From contig NZ_MAFQ01000005.1 in the NCBI RefSeq assembly GCF_002013895.1, forward strand, positions 186,001-250,000: a DNA stretch of 64,000 bases. Direction: 5' to 3'. Shown piece after piece: positions 1 to 9,605 of this stretch (position 1 is the stretch's first letter; each line of letters starts with the position of its first letter). The stretch comes from Mycobacteroides franklinii. GTDB taxonomy: Bacteria; Actinomycetota; Actinomycetes; Mycobacteriales; Mycobacteriaceae. Below the pieces are notes generated by a model. That model had not been told where the DNA came from. It did not search any database and saw nothing but the letters and a program-made list of their open reading frames with translations. Position numbers and translations under genes: made by a program.

Positions 1-471
1 TACGACCCGATCGGCACCCTCGAAGCCATTGCCGCGCAGCGCACCGCCGAGGCGCAGGGTGCAGCGCTCAAGGTCAACAACCTGTTGCCCGCCGATCCCG
101 CCGATGCGCAGAAGCAGGGCATCACCGAGATCGACGTCGTGGAGGCCACCGAGTATTACCGCACCCCGCGCGGTGAGCAGCCGCACGGCGCGACCAGCTC
201 GTTGTTCTCGCATCAGGCGGCTGCCGTGGGTTGGGATGCCTTCAACCGGCTGGAAGTTCTGCTGACGCAGCCGGTCGTGATTGTGGTCGGTGACAAGCCG
301 GGTGCGTTCGGTGCCTACCGTGACGGTCTGGAGGCGTACCGCCGGGCGGCCTCCAAGAACAAGGAACTCGTCGTGGCCGAGGGCTGGTCGCACTACGACC
401 TCTACGACAAGCCGGAGCCGGTGGCACTGGCGTTGGCCGGGGTGATCCCGTTCTTCAAGAAGCATCTATAG
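1..471 (+). CDS. alpha/beta hydrolase, C-terminal part (cut by window edge)
   Basis: The frame is open from the first base, so the start lies upstream; 156 residues are visible. The C-terminal part contains PVVIVVGDKPGAFGAY followed by VVAEGWSHYDLYDKPE, which matches the end of a dienelactone-hydrolase/FrsA-like alpha/beta hydrolase: strand 7 with the acidic residue, then the catalytic His in GWSHYDLY. The nucleophile is not in the window, so substrate cannot be judged. It is followed 27 bp later by an NTF2-like gene on the same strand. Confidence 0.7.
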   Translation, partial: YDPIGTLEAIAAQRTAEAQGAALKVNNLLPADPADAQKQGITEIDVVEATEYYRTPRGEQPHGATSSLFSHQAAAVGWDAFNRLEVLLTQPVVIVVGDKPGAFGAYRDGLEAYRRAASKNKELVVAEGWSHYDLYDKPEPVALALAGVIPFFKKHL

Positions 472-498
472 GAGCAGCCGCCGGGGAATGATGTCGGC

Positions 499-1020
499 AT
501 GGAATCCGTCCGCGCCGAGCGGGAGAAGCTAGTCCTCGCTCACTTCCATGATGAGGTGGAACAGGATTGGGATGCGGTGTTGGCCACCTTCCCGCATCCG
601 CGATACGAGCTGATCCCGCTCGGTGTCGTGTACGACGGTCGCGACGAGGTGCGGCAGTACTACATCGACACCCGGATCGCCTTCCCGGACCAGCGCCACG
701 AAATGATCCGGCTGCGCCACACCGATGACGCGGTGGTCTGCGAGTTCTATCTCCTGGGGACGCACAAGGGGCCATTCGGCGCGGTGCCCGCGACGGGCAG
801 CAGCTTCAAGGTCCGCATGACCGCATACTTCATCTTCGACGGCACCACCCTGGTCTGCGAGCGCATCTATTGGGATGTGCTGACCATGATCAAGCAACTT
901 CTTGGTGGCCTGAACTTCGCCAGTCCGGCCAGTTACTTGGTCTTGGCGAAGGCTTTGTGGGGCGTGCGGACGCTGTCGTCGGCCGTGTCCGGCGATGAGG
1001 TCCATCGCATTGCGGACTGA
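499..1020 (+). CDS. nuclear transport factor 2 / SnoaL-like family protein
   Basis: A 173-residue cytosolic protein with the pattern of a SnoaL-type alpha+beta barrel: an N-terminal helix pair ending in VEQDWDAVLATFPHPRYELIP, then VYDGRDEVRQYYIDTRIAFPD, then strands ending TAYFIFDGTTLVCERIYWD. These folds bind small hydrophobic ligands and act as isomerases, cyclases or ligand carriers. The catalytic type cannot be told from sequence. It probably shares a transcript with the hydrolase upstream and converges on a TetR gene. Confidence 0.65.
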   Translation: MESVRAEREKLVLAHFHDEVEQDWDAVLATFPHPRYELIPLGVVYDGRDEVRQYYIDTRIAFPDQRHEMIRLRHTDDAVVCEFYLLGTHKGPFGAVPATGSSFKVRMTAYFIFDGTTLVCERIYWDVLTMIKQLLGGLNFASPASYLVLAKALWGVRTLSSAVSGDEVHRIAD

Positions 1021-1036
1021 AGCACCGCGGCGACGG

Positions 1037-1699
1037 TCATTTCCCGTGGCGAAGGTCCTCAAGTCCTGCCACGATGAGCCCCAACCCGAAATCAAACTCC
1101 TCGTCGAGCGGTACCAGGGTGGCGCCGGCGGTGGCGAGGGTTGACGGGAAATCAGTGATGTCGATGCTTTCGACGAATCGGGTCATCATCGCAATGTCGG
1201 CCTCGCTGGCCCGGTGTTCTACGCCTATTTGGTTGGCGTATCCCAATACATAGCGTCCGAGCGTCATGTAGATGCGGACGGCCTCGACCGGTGAGAATCC
1301 AGCCCTGAGGCAGAGCGTCAAGGTGTGCTCGCGAATCATGAAGACATTGGGCCCGACGGGAATCTGGTCGGCCAGCAGCAGGGCCACGTTCGGATGGCGG
1401 CGCAGGGCGTCGAATAGTGCACGTGAACTGACGATGCACGCGCGTTGCCAGGACATTTCCGCGAGTTCTGCATCATCGAACCGCACCTCGCCGAAGACCC
1501 GATCGACGACGTGCGCGACGACCTCGGTGCGATTCGCGAAATGCCGATAGATGGTCGCGGTCCCGGAATCGAGGCGGCGGGCCAGCGCGCGCATGGACAG
1601 TGCTTCGCCGCCCTCCTCGTCAACGATCCGCAACGCCGCATCGACGATTGACTCCATAGGGAGGGGCGGGCGACCACGTGTTCGTCGCTCGTCTGTCAT
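1037..1699 (-). CDS. TetR/AcrR family transcriptional regulator
   Basis: A 220-residue repressor. The N-terminal helix-turn-helix runs over about residues 15-60 (SIVDAALRIVDEEGG, ALSMRALARRLDSGTATIYRHFANR). The remainder is an all-helical ligand-binding domain of the TetR_C type. I chose the ATG that begins MTDERRTRGRP; an upstream in-frame start would add 12 residues. Two inverted repeats upstream, one 14 bp and one 34 bp from the start codon, are likely autoregulatory operators. No obvious divergent target gene exists; the glycosyltransferase gene upstream is on the same strand. Confidence 0.85.
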   Translation of the reverse strand: MTDERRTRGRPPLPMESIVDAALRIVDEEGGEALSMRALARRLDSGTATIYRHFANRTEVVAHVVDRVFGEVRFDDAELAEMSWQRACIVSSRALFDALRRHPNVALLLADQIPVGPNVFMIREHTLTLCLRAGFSPVEAVRIYMTLGRYVLGYANQIGVEHRASEADIAMMTRFVESIDITDFPSTLATAGATLVPLDEEFDFGLGLIVAGLEDLRHGK

Positions 1700-1713
1700 A
1701 GCGGCCAGTATGT

Positions 1714-1725
1714 CTGTCTTGACAG
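1714..1725. promoter_or_regulatory. inverted repeat, likely TetR operator (proximal)
   Basis: CTGTC-TT-GACAG, perfect 5-bp arms, 14 bp upstream of the TetR start codon at 1699. Size and position fit autorepression. Confidence 0.5.
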
Positions 1726-1733
1726 CGCGGGGC

Positions 1734-1760
1734 AATTACGGCAACACTGTAGCCGTAATT
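1734..1760. promoter_or_regulatory. inverted repeat, likely TetR operator (distal)
   Basis: Perfect 9-bp arms AATTACGGC and GCCGTAATT separated by 9 bp, upstream of the TetR gene. It could be an operator or part of a hairpin ending the glycosyltransferase transcript at 1883. The lack of a T-run favours an operator. Confidence 0.45.
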
Positions 1761-1882
1761 CCGCTAGCAGATACGACCAGGAGACCGCGACCGAGTTCAC
1801 ACCGCGCGCATGCCGGGAACTGACTCACGAGGGGTGTCGCGGACTTCCTCGGTCACTCTGACACGGTCTGTTGATAGCCCGC

Positions 1883-3115
1883 TCAGCGCAGCAATTGGTC
1901 GACGGTCGACACAACCTGCGCCGCGCCGTCTTCGATAGTGAGGATGTCCGCGATCCGGCGGGTCCGATCCTTGAGCTCGCGGTCGGTCACGGCGGTGCGG
2001 ATGGCAGCGGCTAGGTGTTCAACGGTGAGAGCACGTTGCGGGATGGTGTCGGCGCTGAGCCCGAGATCGCGGAGCCGTCGAGCCCAGAAGGGTTGATCGC
2101 CCAGTCCCGGTACGGCAATCGCGGGGACCCCGGCGCGCAACGCGGCTGCGGTTGTTCCTGCGCCGCAATGATGTGCGACGGCTGCCAGTCGCGGGAAAAG
2201 CCAGCTGTGCGGTACCTCGTCCACGGTCAGGACATCATCGTCACCGGCGTTGATTCCCGCCCACCCGGATTGCACGATGCCCCGCATGCCCGCCTTACGT
2301 AGTGCGTTTCGCGCGAGCTCCGAAATATGCTCGGCCTGCTTGGCGGAGGTCATTGTGCTTCCGAATCCGATGTACACCGGGGGTGCGCCCGCTGCGAGGA
2401 AATCGACGAGTTCGGCGGTGGGACGCCAGTGCAGATCGGCGTGCGGCCACCAGTAGCCGCAGACTTCCAGGCCCGGCCGCCAGTCCGATGGTCTCGGGAC
2501 AATATGCGGCGAGAAACCATGCAGAACAGTCCATTCCGATTCCGTTCGGCCGCGGCGCAGTTGTCTGGCAGATATCTTCGGAAGGCCGAGGTCTCGGCGA
2601 AAGTCGGCCACCACGCCGCTGTAGAGACGATCGACAAGCCGGGCCCCGACCTGGGATGCCAGACGATTAACTACCGCTCCGGCTGACCAGGCCCCGAGTG
2701 CGGCCGGTGGAAACTCCGTGGTGGCAGAAAACGGCTGAAACCGGATTCCAACGGACGGAATCCTTTTCGCCTCGGCGAGGGGATGCCCGGCCAGTTCGGA
2801 GAACGGTGACAGCAGCAGTATGTCGGCAGGCGTGTCATGCAGGGCCGCCAGCAGTGCGCTGCCGAGCGATCGCATCCCTCGCGGCGAGAGGAACTCCGTG
2901 AGCGCCTTCGCGACGTTGACATCGGTCTCGTCGGACGGCGTGTCCGGCCCGGCGATGCCGCGAAAGTCCAGGCCGCAGTGGGATGTCAAGGATTCGAAGC
3001 GCTCGTACGCGGCGAGGGTCACGTGATACCCCGCCTCGCGGAGACGGGTGCCTACGCCGGTCAACGGAGCGACGTCGCCGTGGCTGCCGAGGGCGGCGAT
3101 AACGACATTCGTCAT
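1883..3115 (-). CDS. glycosyltransferase, GT1/MGT family (UDP-glucuronosyl/YjiC-like)
   Basis: A 410-residue protein with the GT-B fold layout of natural-product and glycolipid glycosyltransferases. The N-terminal acceptor domain starts MTNVVIAALGSHGDVAPL. The C-terminal nucleotide-sugar domain carries GFGSTMTS and the donor-binding loop HHCGAGTTAAALRAGVPAI ... GDQPFWARRL. The true start is the ATG at 3115, which overlaps the TGA of the upstream TetR gene as TGATG, so the two are translationally coupled. Probable role: glycosylation of a lipid, sterol or toxic small molecule under control of that repressor. Acceptor unknown. Confidence 0.85.
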   Translation of the reverse strand: MTNVVIAALGSHGDVAPLTGVGTRLREAGYHVTLAAYERFESLTSHCGLDFRGIAGPDTPSDETDVNVAKALTEFLSPRGMRSLGSALLAALHDTPADILLLSPFSELAGHPLAEAKRIPSVGIRFQPFSATTEFPPAALGAWSAGAVVNRLASQVGARLVDRLYSGVVADFRRDLGLPKISARQLRRGRTESEWTVLHGFSPHIVPRPSDWRPGLEVCGYWWPHADLHWRPTAELVDFLAAGAPPVYIGFGSTMTSAKQAEHISELARNALRKAGMRGIVQSGWAGINAGDDDVLTVDEVPHSWLFPRLAAVAHHCGAGTTAAALRAGVPAIAVPGLGDQPFWARRLRDLGLSADTIPQRALTVEHLAAAIRTAVTDRELKDRTRRIADILTIEDGAAQVVSTVDQLLR

Positions 3116-3741
3116 CACGCGTTCCTTACTACGCGACCGAACATTTTCACGAGGTCCTCCGAATAGCGGTGCGCGTCGAACTTCGGGTCCCGCAGAATCT
3201 TCTCGACCACCGCGTTCACGGCACCCTGCAGGGCGGTAGCGGTGGAATCGACTGGAAAATAGCAGAATTCGCCCGACTTCTGGCCGGCGCGCAGAATGGT
3301 CGACGGATCGAGCTCGGTAAGTTGTTCGGACAATTCGGGTGTCAATCCCAGGTCGCCGAGATGCTTCCCCCCGCTGGGTTTGTAACTCGTACCCAGTTGT
3401 GCCAGTGCCGCCAGCTGCGCGCGATGGGTATCGAAATAGTCGATGCTGGAATGGATGTAGGCCGCAAGCTTGTCGTTCTGCGTACGTGCCCGGTCTATTG
3501 CCGGGGGCACAGTCTCGAGAGCCGTCTGGTACATGGAGGCGATGACCGCCTCGATGAGTCCGTCCTTGGTGCCGAAGTGGTACAGGACGACGCTCATCGC
3601 GATGCCGGCGCGGTCGGCGATCTTTCGGATCGAGGTCTGCGGGTAACCCACCTCCGCGATGACGTCCATCGCGCACGCAACGATCTGCTCGCGGCGAGCG
3701 GTTTCGGTAAAAGTCCGCTCGCGGTTGGTTTTAGATCGCAT
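3115..3741 (-). CDS. TetR family regulator coupled to glycosyltransferase
   Basis: A 208-residue TetR protein. The HTH spans about residues 20-65 (IVACAMDVIAEVGYPQTSIR, KIADRAGIAMSVVLYHFGTK). The C-terminal helices presumably sense a ligand, possibly the glycosyltransferase substrate. It is first in a two-gene operon, with its stop overlapping the next start by one base. A perfect 18-bp palindromic operator lies 10 bp before the start codon, which strongly suggests autoregulation of both genes. Confidence 0.88.
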   Translation of the reverse strand: MRSKTNRERTFTETARREQIVACAMDVIAEVGYPQTSIRKIADRAGIAMSVVLYHFGTKDGLIEAVIASMYQTALETVPPAIDRARTQNDKLAAYIHSSIDYFDTHRAQLAALAQLGTSYKPSGGKHLGDLGLTPELSEQLTELDPSTILRAGQKSGEFCYFPVDSTATALQGAVNAVVEKILRDPKFDAHRYSEDLVKMFGRVVRNA

Positions 3742-3750
3742 GATCGAAGT

Positions 3751-3768
3751 ATAGATCAGATGATCTAT
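3751..3768. promoter_or_regulatory. palindromic TetR operator
   Basis: ATAGATCA-GA-TGATCTAT, perfect 8-bp arms, placed 10 bp upstream of the TetR start codon at 3741. Very likely the binding site of that TetR. Confidence 0.7.
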
Positions 3769-3789
3769 GAAAATGGGGCCGTTTCACCT

Positions 3790-3809
3790 GGTTAACGGAC
3801 GGTTAACGG
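3790..3809. promoter_or_regulatory. tandem direct repeat, 11-bp period
   Basis: GGTTAACGG occurs twice with starts 11 bp apart (3790 and 3801), one helical turn. That is the arrangement bound by OmpR/PhoB-type response regulators. It lies between the divergent TetR gene and the secreted-protein gene at 4012. Confidence 0.4.
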
Positions 3810-3834
3810 CTATATACCATTTTTCTATGACCCC

Positions 3835-3849
3835 AACCCCCATGGGGTA
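3835..3849. promoter_or_regulatory. candidate copper-type (RicR/CsoR-like) box
   Basis: AACCC-CCATG-GGGTA differs at one base from the mycobacterial copper-repressor pattern TACCC-N5-GGGTA. Two better copies occur at 20298 and 20357. It sits about 160 bp upstream of the secreted-protein gene at 4012. Confidence 0.35.
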
Positions 3850-3893
3850 CTCTGAGATTTAGCTGAGAATCAATCGAACATCTCATAAATTGG

Positions 3894-3946
3894 GAACTGG
3901 GTGAACCTAGAAGCCGTTGAACTGGGTGAATGCATCAACGTTGATG
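3894..3946. repeat. 12-bp direct repeat plus 14-bp palindrome in 5' region
   Basis: GAACTGGGTGAA occurs at 3894-3905 and again at 3919-3930. It is followed by the perfect palindrome CATCAACGTTGATG at 3933-3946. All lie in the long leader or promoter region of the secreted-protein gene at 4012; function unknown. Confidence 0.5.
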
Positions 3947-4011
3947 TCTTAGGCAAGTGGTTTCACTTCCCGGGCCATTAGCAAGTTGACCGAGCGGAAA
4001 GGAAACATCAG

Positions 4012-4317
4012 ATGAAGAAGTCACTCGTTGCAATCCTTGGTGGAGTCGGCGTCGCGGCAACAGTCGCGGTCCTGGGCGCACCAATCGCCGCGGCAGGCCC
4101 GACGCCTCCCCCTGGCTGCTACGCCAACAAGAACAGCGTCAACAACGCCCAGCAGGGTGCCTGTGTGACACCGGGCGGCGTGGCCTATGAGCAGGGTGCT
4201 CACCAGCCGACCTACGAGGGTGCCAACCCGCATGTTCCGCTGGGAACCAACCCGCAGGTTCCGTATGGCACCTTCAAGATCAACCCGAGCCAGTCGCCAT
4301 CGCCTGACAACGCGTAA
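4012..4317 (+). CDS. small secreted protein, function unknown
   Basis: 101 residues. It has a Sec signal peptide (MKKSLVAILGG, hydrophobic core, cleavage near AIAAAGP). The mature part is about 70 residues with two cysteines (PGCYANK and QGACVTPGG, probably one disulfide) and a proline/asparagine-rich tail containing the near-repeats NPHVPLGT and NPQVPYGT. A good ribosome site (GGAAAGGAAA) precedes the ATG. Followed 46 bp later by another small secreted protein. The family is not recognised beyond being a mycobacterial-style exported small protein. Confidence 0.75.
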   Translation: MKKSLVAILGGVGVAATVAVLGAPIAAAGPTPPPGCYANKNSVNNAQQGACVTPGGVAYEQGAHQPTYEGANPHVPLGTNPQVPYGTFKINPSQSPSPDNA

Positions 4318-4363
4318 CCATTAGGGCGGCTTCGTCTTCAACGATGTAGAAGGAGCGCAAGCA

Positions 4364-4669
4364 ATGAAGAAGATCGTGATATCGGCAGCGGCGGCGCTCG
4401 GCGCCGCCGGGCTGTCGCTGGTGACAGCGGCCGCCGCGTTCGCCAGCCCCGCCTCAGATCCGGAATCCGTCATCAGCGACCTCAAGTCCAACGGGTACCG
4501 GGTGATCATCACCAAAGTGGGCTCCGAACATCCGTCGGAATGCACTGTTCAGGGAGTGTCACAGCAATCCGGCGTTCAGAATGTGCAGCCGGGGCGCAAC
4601 ATGCGCAACCAGCCGACGACGGTTCCTTCCGTGGGCCAAAAGGTCGCGTACGTCACGCTGGCCTGCTAG
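4364..4669 (+). CDS. small secreted protein with Cys pair (paralogue of the one at 23045)
   Basis: 101 residues with a signal peptide (cleavage near AAAAFAS). The mature part reads SDPESVISDLKSNGYRVIIT, then SECTVQGVS, and ends VAYVTLAC. The same plan (short helix, L-x-GY-x-V, S-E-C-x-V-x-G, terminal V-x-C) occurs in the protein at 23045-23359, so the two are paralogues. The two cysteines probably form a disulfide. Likely cotranscribed with the gene at 4012. Confidence 0.75.
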   Translation: MKKIVISAAAALGAAGLSLVTAAAAFASPASDPESVISDLKSNGYRVIITKVGSEHPSECTVQGVSQQSGVQNVQPGRNMRNQPTTVPSVGQKVAYVTLAC

Positions 4670-4914
4670 CTGTTCCCGCCGGGCGGTGGCGGCACTTGGT
4701 AGTGAGTGAATGACGCTCGCTCCGTGTCGTCACCAGCCCGATGAAAAGTGAGACCGGGCCGCGACGACGGCCGACTCCTCTCCGCTCCGGGGAATGGTTG
4801 ATCACGGGCGGTAGTTCCCGGTGGTATGCACGTATCGCGCTTCGGCGATATGTGCCAGTGTTTGAGTCCCGCTATCGCCGCTGGACGGGCTGAGCACGCA
4901 CCGGAGGAGGAATC

Positions 4915-5931
4915 GTGTCCACATATCGTGCATTCGAGGTAACAGGCCGCCGGGACTTTCGTCTGGTGGAGCGGGAGCTCACTGAACCCCAGCCCGGCGA
5001 GGTGAGAGTCCGGGTAGAGGCGTGCGGGGTGTGCCACACCGATGCGTTCGCGGCCGAGGGAATGCGGGCGGATCCGTCGAAACCGATTGTCCCCGGTCAT
5101 GAAATTGTGGGCGTGATCGACGCCGTCGGCGCGGGTGTACGTGCGTGGCAGATCGGCGAAAGAGTCGGTATCGGGTATCTGAATGGGCACTGTGGCGAGT
5201 GTGAGCAGTGTCGCCGTGGCGATTTCGTGAACTGCTCCAATCAGAACACGACCGGCACCACAGTCGACGGTGGATACAGCGAGGTCGCGTACGCGCGGGC
5301 CAGCGGTCTGGTCCGAGTCCCCGCCGGGGTTGATCCGGTCGATGCGGCGCCGCTGCTGTGCGCCGGTCTTACCGTGTACCGGGCGCTCTTGACCGCGAAT
5401 GCCCGACCAGGTTCCCTTATCGCCATCCAGGGCATCGGAGGGCTGGGTCACCTGGGTATTCAGTACGCCAAGGCATTGGGCTTTCGCGTCGCCGCCATCG
5501 CTCGTGGTACCGGAAAGGCCGAGCTGGCAAGAAAACTCGGCGCTGACGAGTACATCGACAGCACGGCGGGCGATCCCGCGAAGGTCTTGCAGGCGTTGGG
5601 GGGTGCCACCGCGATCATCGCGACGGCATCCAGTGGGTCGTCGATGTCGCCCTTGATCGCAGGGTTGGCACCCAACGGCAAGTTGGTTGTCGTGGGTGCG
5701 GACTCCGAGCCCATTGAGGCGAGTATCCCCGAGCTGATCTTCGGCACCCGCTCGATCGTCGGATCCCTGACGGGTAGTGCAATAGAGAACGAAGACAATC
5801 TGAATCTCGCTCAGCACCATGGCATTCGCTCGATGAACGAGATCGTGCCATTGGCGGATGCACCAAAAGCGTACGAACACATGCTTTCCGGCGCTGCGAG
5901 GTTCCGCGTCGTCCTCGACATGTCGGCCTGA
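4915..5931 (+). CDS. zinc-dependent alcohol dehydrogenase (AdhP-like MDR)
   Basis: A 338-residue medium-chain dehydrogenase. Catalytic zinc ligands are Cys40 (CGVCHTD), His62-Glu63 (PGHEIVG) and the Cys in LLCAGLT. The structural zinc site is Cys93, 96, 99 and 107 (CGECEQC...C). The Rossmann motif is GIGGLGHLG. It oxidises alcohols or reduces aldehydes with NAD(P). Start GTG at 4915, with GGAGGAGG just upstream. The stop is 2 bp before the next gene, so it is cotranscribed with the nitronate monooxygenase. Confidence 0.9.
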   Translation: MSTYRAFEVTGRRDFRLVERELTEPQPGEVRVRVEACGVCHTDAFAAEGMRADPSKPIVPGHEIVGVIDAVGAGVRAWQIGERVGIGYLNGHCGECEQCRRGDFVNCSNQNTTGTTVDGGYSEVAYARASGLVRVPAGVDPVDAAPLLCAGLTVYRALLTANARPGSLIAIQGIGGLGHLGIQYAKALGFRVAAIARGTGKAELARKLGADEYIDSTAGDPAKVLQALGGATAIIATASSGSSMSPLIAGLAPNGKLVVVGADSEPIEASIPELIFGTRSIVGSLTGSAIENEDNLNLAQHHGIRSMNEIVPLADAPKAYEHMLSGAARFRVVLDMSA

Positions 5932-5933
5932 TC

Positions 5934-6968
5934 ATGGCGGTGGGCCGCTTTGATCTCCGCGAGCTTTCCCGCCGTGTGATCGTGGCGCCGATGGCGGGCG
6001 GCCCGAGTACCCCCGAACTCGCCGCCGCCGGGACGAATGCCGGCGGGTTGGGGTTTCTGGCCGCGGGATATTTGACCGCCGATGTGCTGGCCGAACGCAT
6101 CGCCGCGGCACGCGCCCTTACCTCGGGTGCCCTTGGCGTGAATCTTTTTGTCCCGCAACCAAGTGTGGCAACGGCCGAGGCGATCCAGCAATACGTCAGG
6201 GAGCTTGCCGGCGAGGCGCAGCGGTATGGGGTGGAGCTGGGGGCGCCTCGGTTCAGCGATGACGACTGGGCCGCCAAGCTGGATGTTGTTCGTGCGATGT
6301 GTCCGGAGGTCGTGTCGTTCACATTTGGTGCTCCGAGTTCCGAGGAGCGCCGGAGCTTGACGGAACTGGGCATTGCGACCGTTGCCACCGTGACCACGAT
6401 GCATGAGGCGGCGTTAGCGGTGGGAGCCGGTGTCGATGTTCTGGCCGCGCAGGGACCGGAGGCAGGCGGGCATCGCGGTACTTATGATCCGGCCGCCGCA
6501 CCGGCAACGCAACCATTGGCAGATCTGCTGGCCGGACTGCGCGAAGAATTTGATGTGCCGGCCGTTGCTGCGGGTGGGTTGGTCACCGGTGAGGACGTCA
6601 ACGCCGCAATAGCGGCGGGAGCTGTTGCCGCACAGTTGGGTACGGCATTTCTCCTGGCCGATGAGGCGGGCAGCAGCCCCGTCCATCGGGCCGCGTTGCG
6701 GAACCCGGATTTCTCTGAAACTGTTGTAACTAAGTCATTTTCGGGTCGATACGCACGCGGCTTACGCAACAGGTTCATCGACGAGCATGAAGAGCGGGCC
6801 CCGCTGGGATACACCGAGGTGCACTATCTGACGAGCCCGGTGCGGGCGGCCGCAGTCCGCGCAGGAGATCCGCAGGCCACAAACGTTTGGGCGGGAAGCG
6901 GATTCAAGAAGATCAGAGTCGGCTCGGTGGCCGACATCATGAGCGAGTTGGCCGAGTCACGGCGCTGA
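5934..6968 (+). CDS. nitronate monooxygenase (2-nitropropane dioxygenase family)
   Basis: A 344-residue FMN-dependent TIM-barrel enzyme. Diagnostic features are APMAGGPSTPELAAA at the N terminus, the AAQGPEAGGHRG segment carrying the catalytic His, and the phosphate-binding AAGGLVTGEDVNAAIAAGA. Nitronate monooxygenases oxidise toxic alkyl nitronates such as propionate-3-nitronate. Second gene of a two-gene operon with the alcohol dehydrogenase. Confidence 0.88.
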   Translation: MAVGRFDLRELSRRVIVAPMAGGPSTPELAAAGTNAGGLGFLAAGYLTADVLAERIAAARALTSGALGVNLFVPQPSVATAEAIQQYVRELAGEAQRYGVELGAPRFSDDDWAAKLDVVRAMCPEVVSFTFGAPSSEERRSLTELGIATVATVTTMHEAALAVGAGVDVLAAQGPEAGGHRGTYDPAAAPATQPLADLLAGLREEFDVPAVAAGGLVTGEDVNAAIAAGAVAAQLGTAFLLADEAGSSPVHRAALRNPDFSETVVTKSFSGRYARGLRNRFIDEHEERAPLGYTEVHYLTSPVRAAAVRAGDPQATNVWAGSGFKKIRVGSVADIMSELAESRR

Positions 6969-7376
6969 CCGGCAAGCACACGGAAAATACGGCCGGAATG
7001 TCGATTTTTGACACGGTGAGGCGGCGTGAATCTTCGAATGAGGTAGCGCGCAAGCCATCCCACGGAGTGAGACGGGCATCGGCCAAAAGGTGGGATAGGT
7101 AACAGAAAATTTTGTGCGTTAATACAAGAGATGCGTCAATGTGCAGGAAAAGTGATCAATGCGGCTAGTACACAGCAAATTTCGAGTCAACGGCGACAAA
7201 CATCGGACAAACCGACTGTGTCCTGCATGTTTGTCCGAGTGGACGAACGTTCGAACATGGACTACCGTAATCAGTATCGCGTTGGCGGACAGTAATTTCC
7301 GTCATAATCTTCAGCAAATATGACGCAAGCCACATATTTTGGTAGGCCATCAAGCTGGTTGTTAGCGTCGCGTCCC
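6969..7376. other. intergenic region with nested inverted repeats
   Basis: About 400 bp without a supported gene, noticeably richer in A/T from about 7070. TCGGACAAAC (7203-7212) pairs perfectly with GTTTGTCCGA (7229-7238). An overlapping pair, ACAAACAT (7196-7203) and ATGTTTGT (7227-7234), gives an alternative pairing. CGAACGTTCG (7243-7252) is a further palindrome. These are likely operators for the gene at 7377. Confidence 0.45.
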
Positions 7377-7892
7377 ATGTCTGATCTCGCTGCTTTGCTG
7401 GCGTTTATCCATCAGGTCTCGGGTACGCCGTATGTCTCGGGTGGGGACACCCCTCGGGGCACTGACTGCTCCGGCCTGGCCTCCTGGGTGTCCAACGTCG
7501 CCACCGATCGCCCCGCGTTCGGTTCTCGGTTCAACACCGGGAACCAGGAGCGCGCGCTGCTCGCCCGTGGTTTCAAGTACGGCACCGCTCCCGGTGCGCT
7601 GGTGATCGGCTGGAACGGCGGTCACACCGCTGTCACGCTGCCCGACGGCACCGCCGTCTCCAGTGGTGAGGGAGGTGGCGTGAAGATCGGTGGTGGCGGT
7701 GCTTACCAGCCCCAGTTCCAGCGTCACATGTACCTACCGATGGACAACGATGAGGCGGCGGGGTCCGCGCCCTTGGATGTGCCTGCCGATGGCGACGGTC
7801 CCGAGGTGATTCCCGCGTCGGTGCTCGCGCCCCATCCCGGACCGGCACCCGCCGGGGATGGGCCCGCGGAGGCGGACTCGGTCGAGGCATAG
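7377..7892 (+). CDS. NlpC/P60-like (CHAP-type) peptidase domain protein
   Basis: 171 residues from the ATG that begins MSDLAALLAFI. The core has GTPYVSGGDTPRGTDCSGLAS, with Cys in the DCSG motif typical of NlpC/P60 peptidoglycan endopeptidases. Later WNGGHTAVTLPDG supplies the catalytic His. The C-terminal ~45 residues are Pro/Ala/Asp-rich and probably disordered. No signal peptide is visible, which is unusual for a wall hydrolase and recalls the N-terminal domains of mycobacteriophage lysins and tape-measure proteins. Substrate unproven. Confidence 0.65.
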   Translation: MSDLAALLAFIHQVSGTPYVSGGDTPRGTDCSGLASWVSNVATDRPAFGSRFNTGNQERALLARGFKYGTAPGALVIGWNGGHTAVTLPDGTAVSSGEGGGVKIGGGGAYQPQFQRHMYLPMDNDEAAGSAPLDVPADGDGPEVIPASVLAPHPGPAPAGDGPAEADSVEA

Positions 7893-7953
7893 CTAGATCT
7901 GAAAAACCTTGGGTGACACCCCACAATTGGGGTGCGCTGGTGTTATCGCTCAC

Positions 7954-7974
7954 TCCTCCCGATGGGCGGGAGGA
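7954..7974. terminator. hairpin downstream of NlpC/P60-like gene
   Basis: TCCTCCCG / CGGGAGGA, 8-bp perfect stem with a 5-nt loop. A weaker hairpin (CACCCC-acaatt-GGGGTG) lies at 7917-7934. Both sit between the genes at 7892 and 8015; no T-run. Confidence 0.4.
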
Positions 7975-7993
7975 ACTCGCTACCTGCTGGTAG

Positions 7994-9594
<1,601 letters not shown>

Positions 9595-9605
9595 CGTCGG
9601 TCTCC

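Noticed and set aside
4666..5880. Long open frame of about 400 codons on the minus strand opposite the alcohol dehydrogenase gene
   Set aside because: No family motifs, and odd residue composition. The plus-strand gene has full zinc and cofactor motifs, so this is a high-GC antisense shadow.
7243..7252. CGAACGTTCG as a possible SOS (LexA) box
   Set aside because: The mycobacterial LexA site needs TCGAAC-N4-GTTCGA; the spacing here is wrong.
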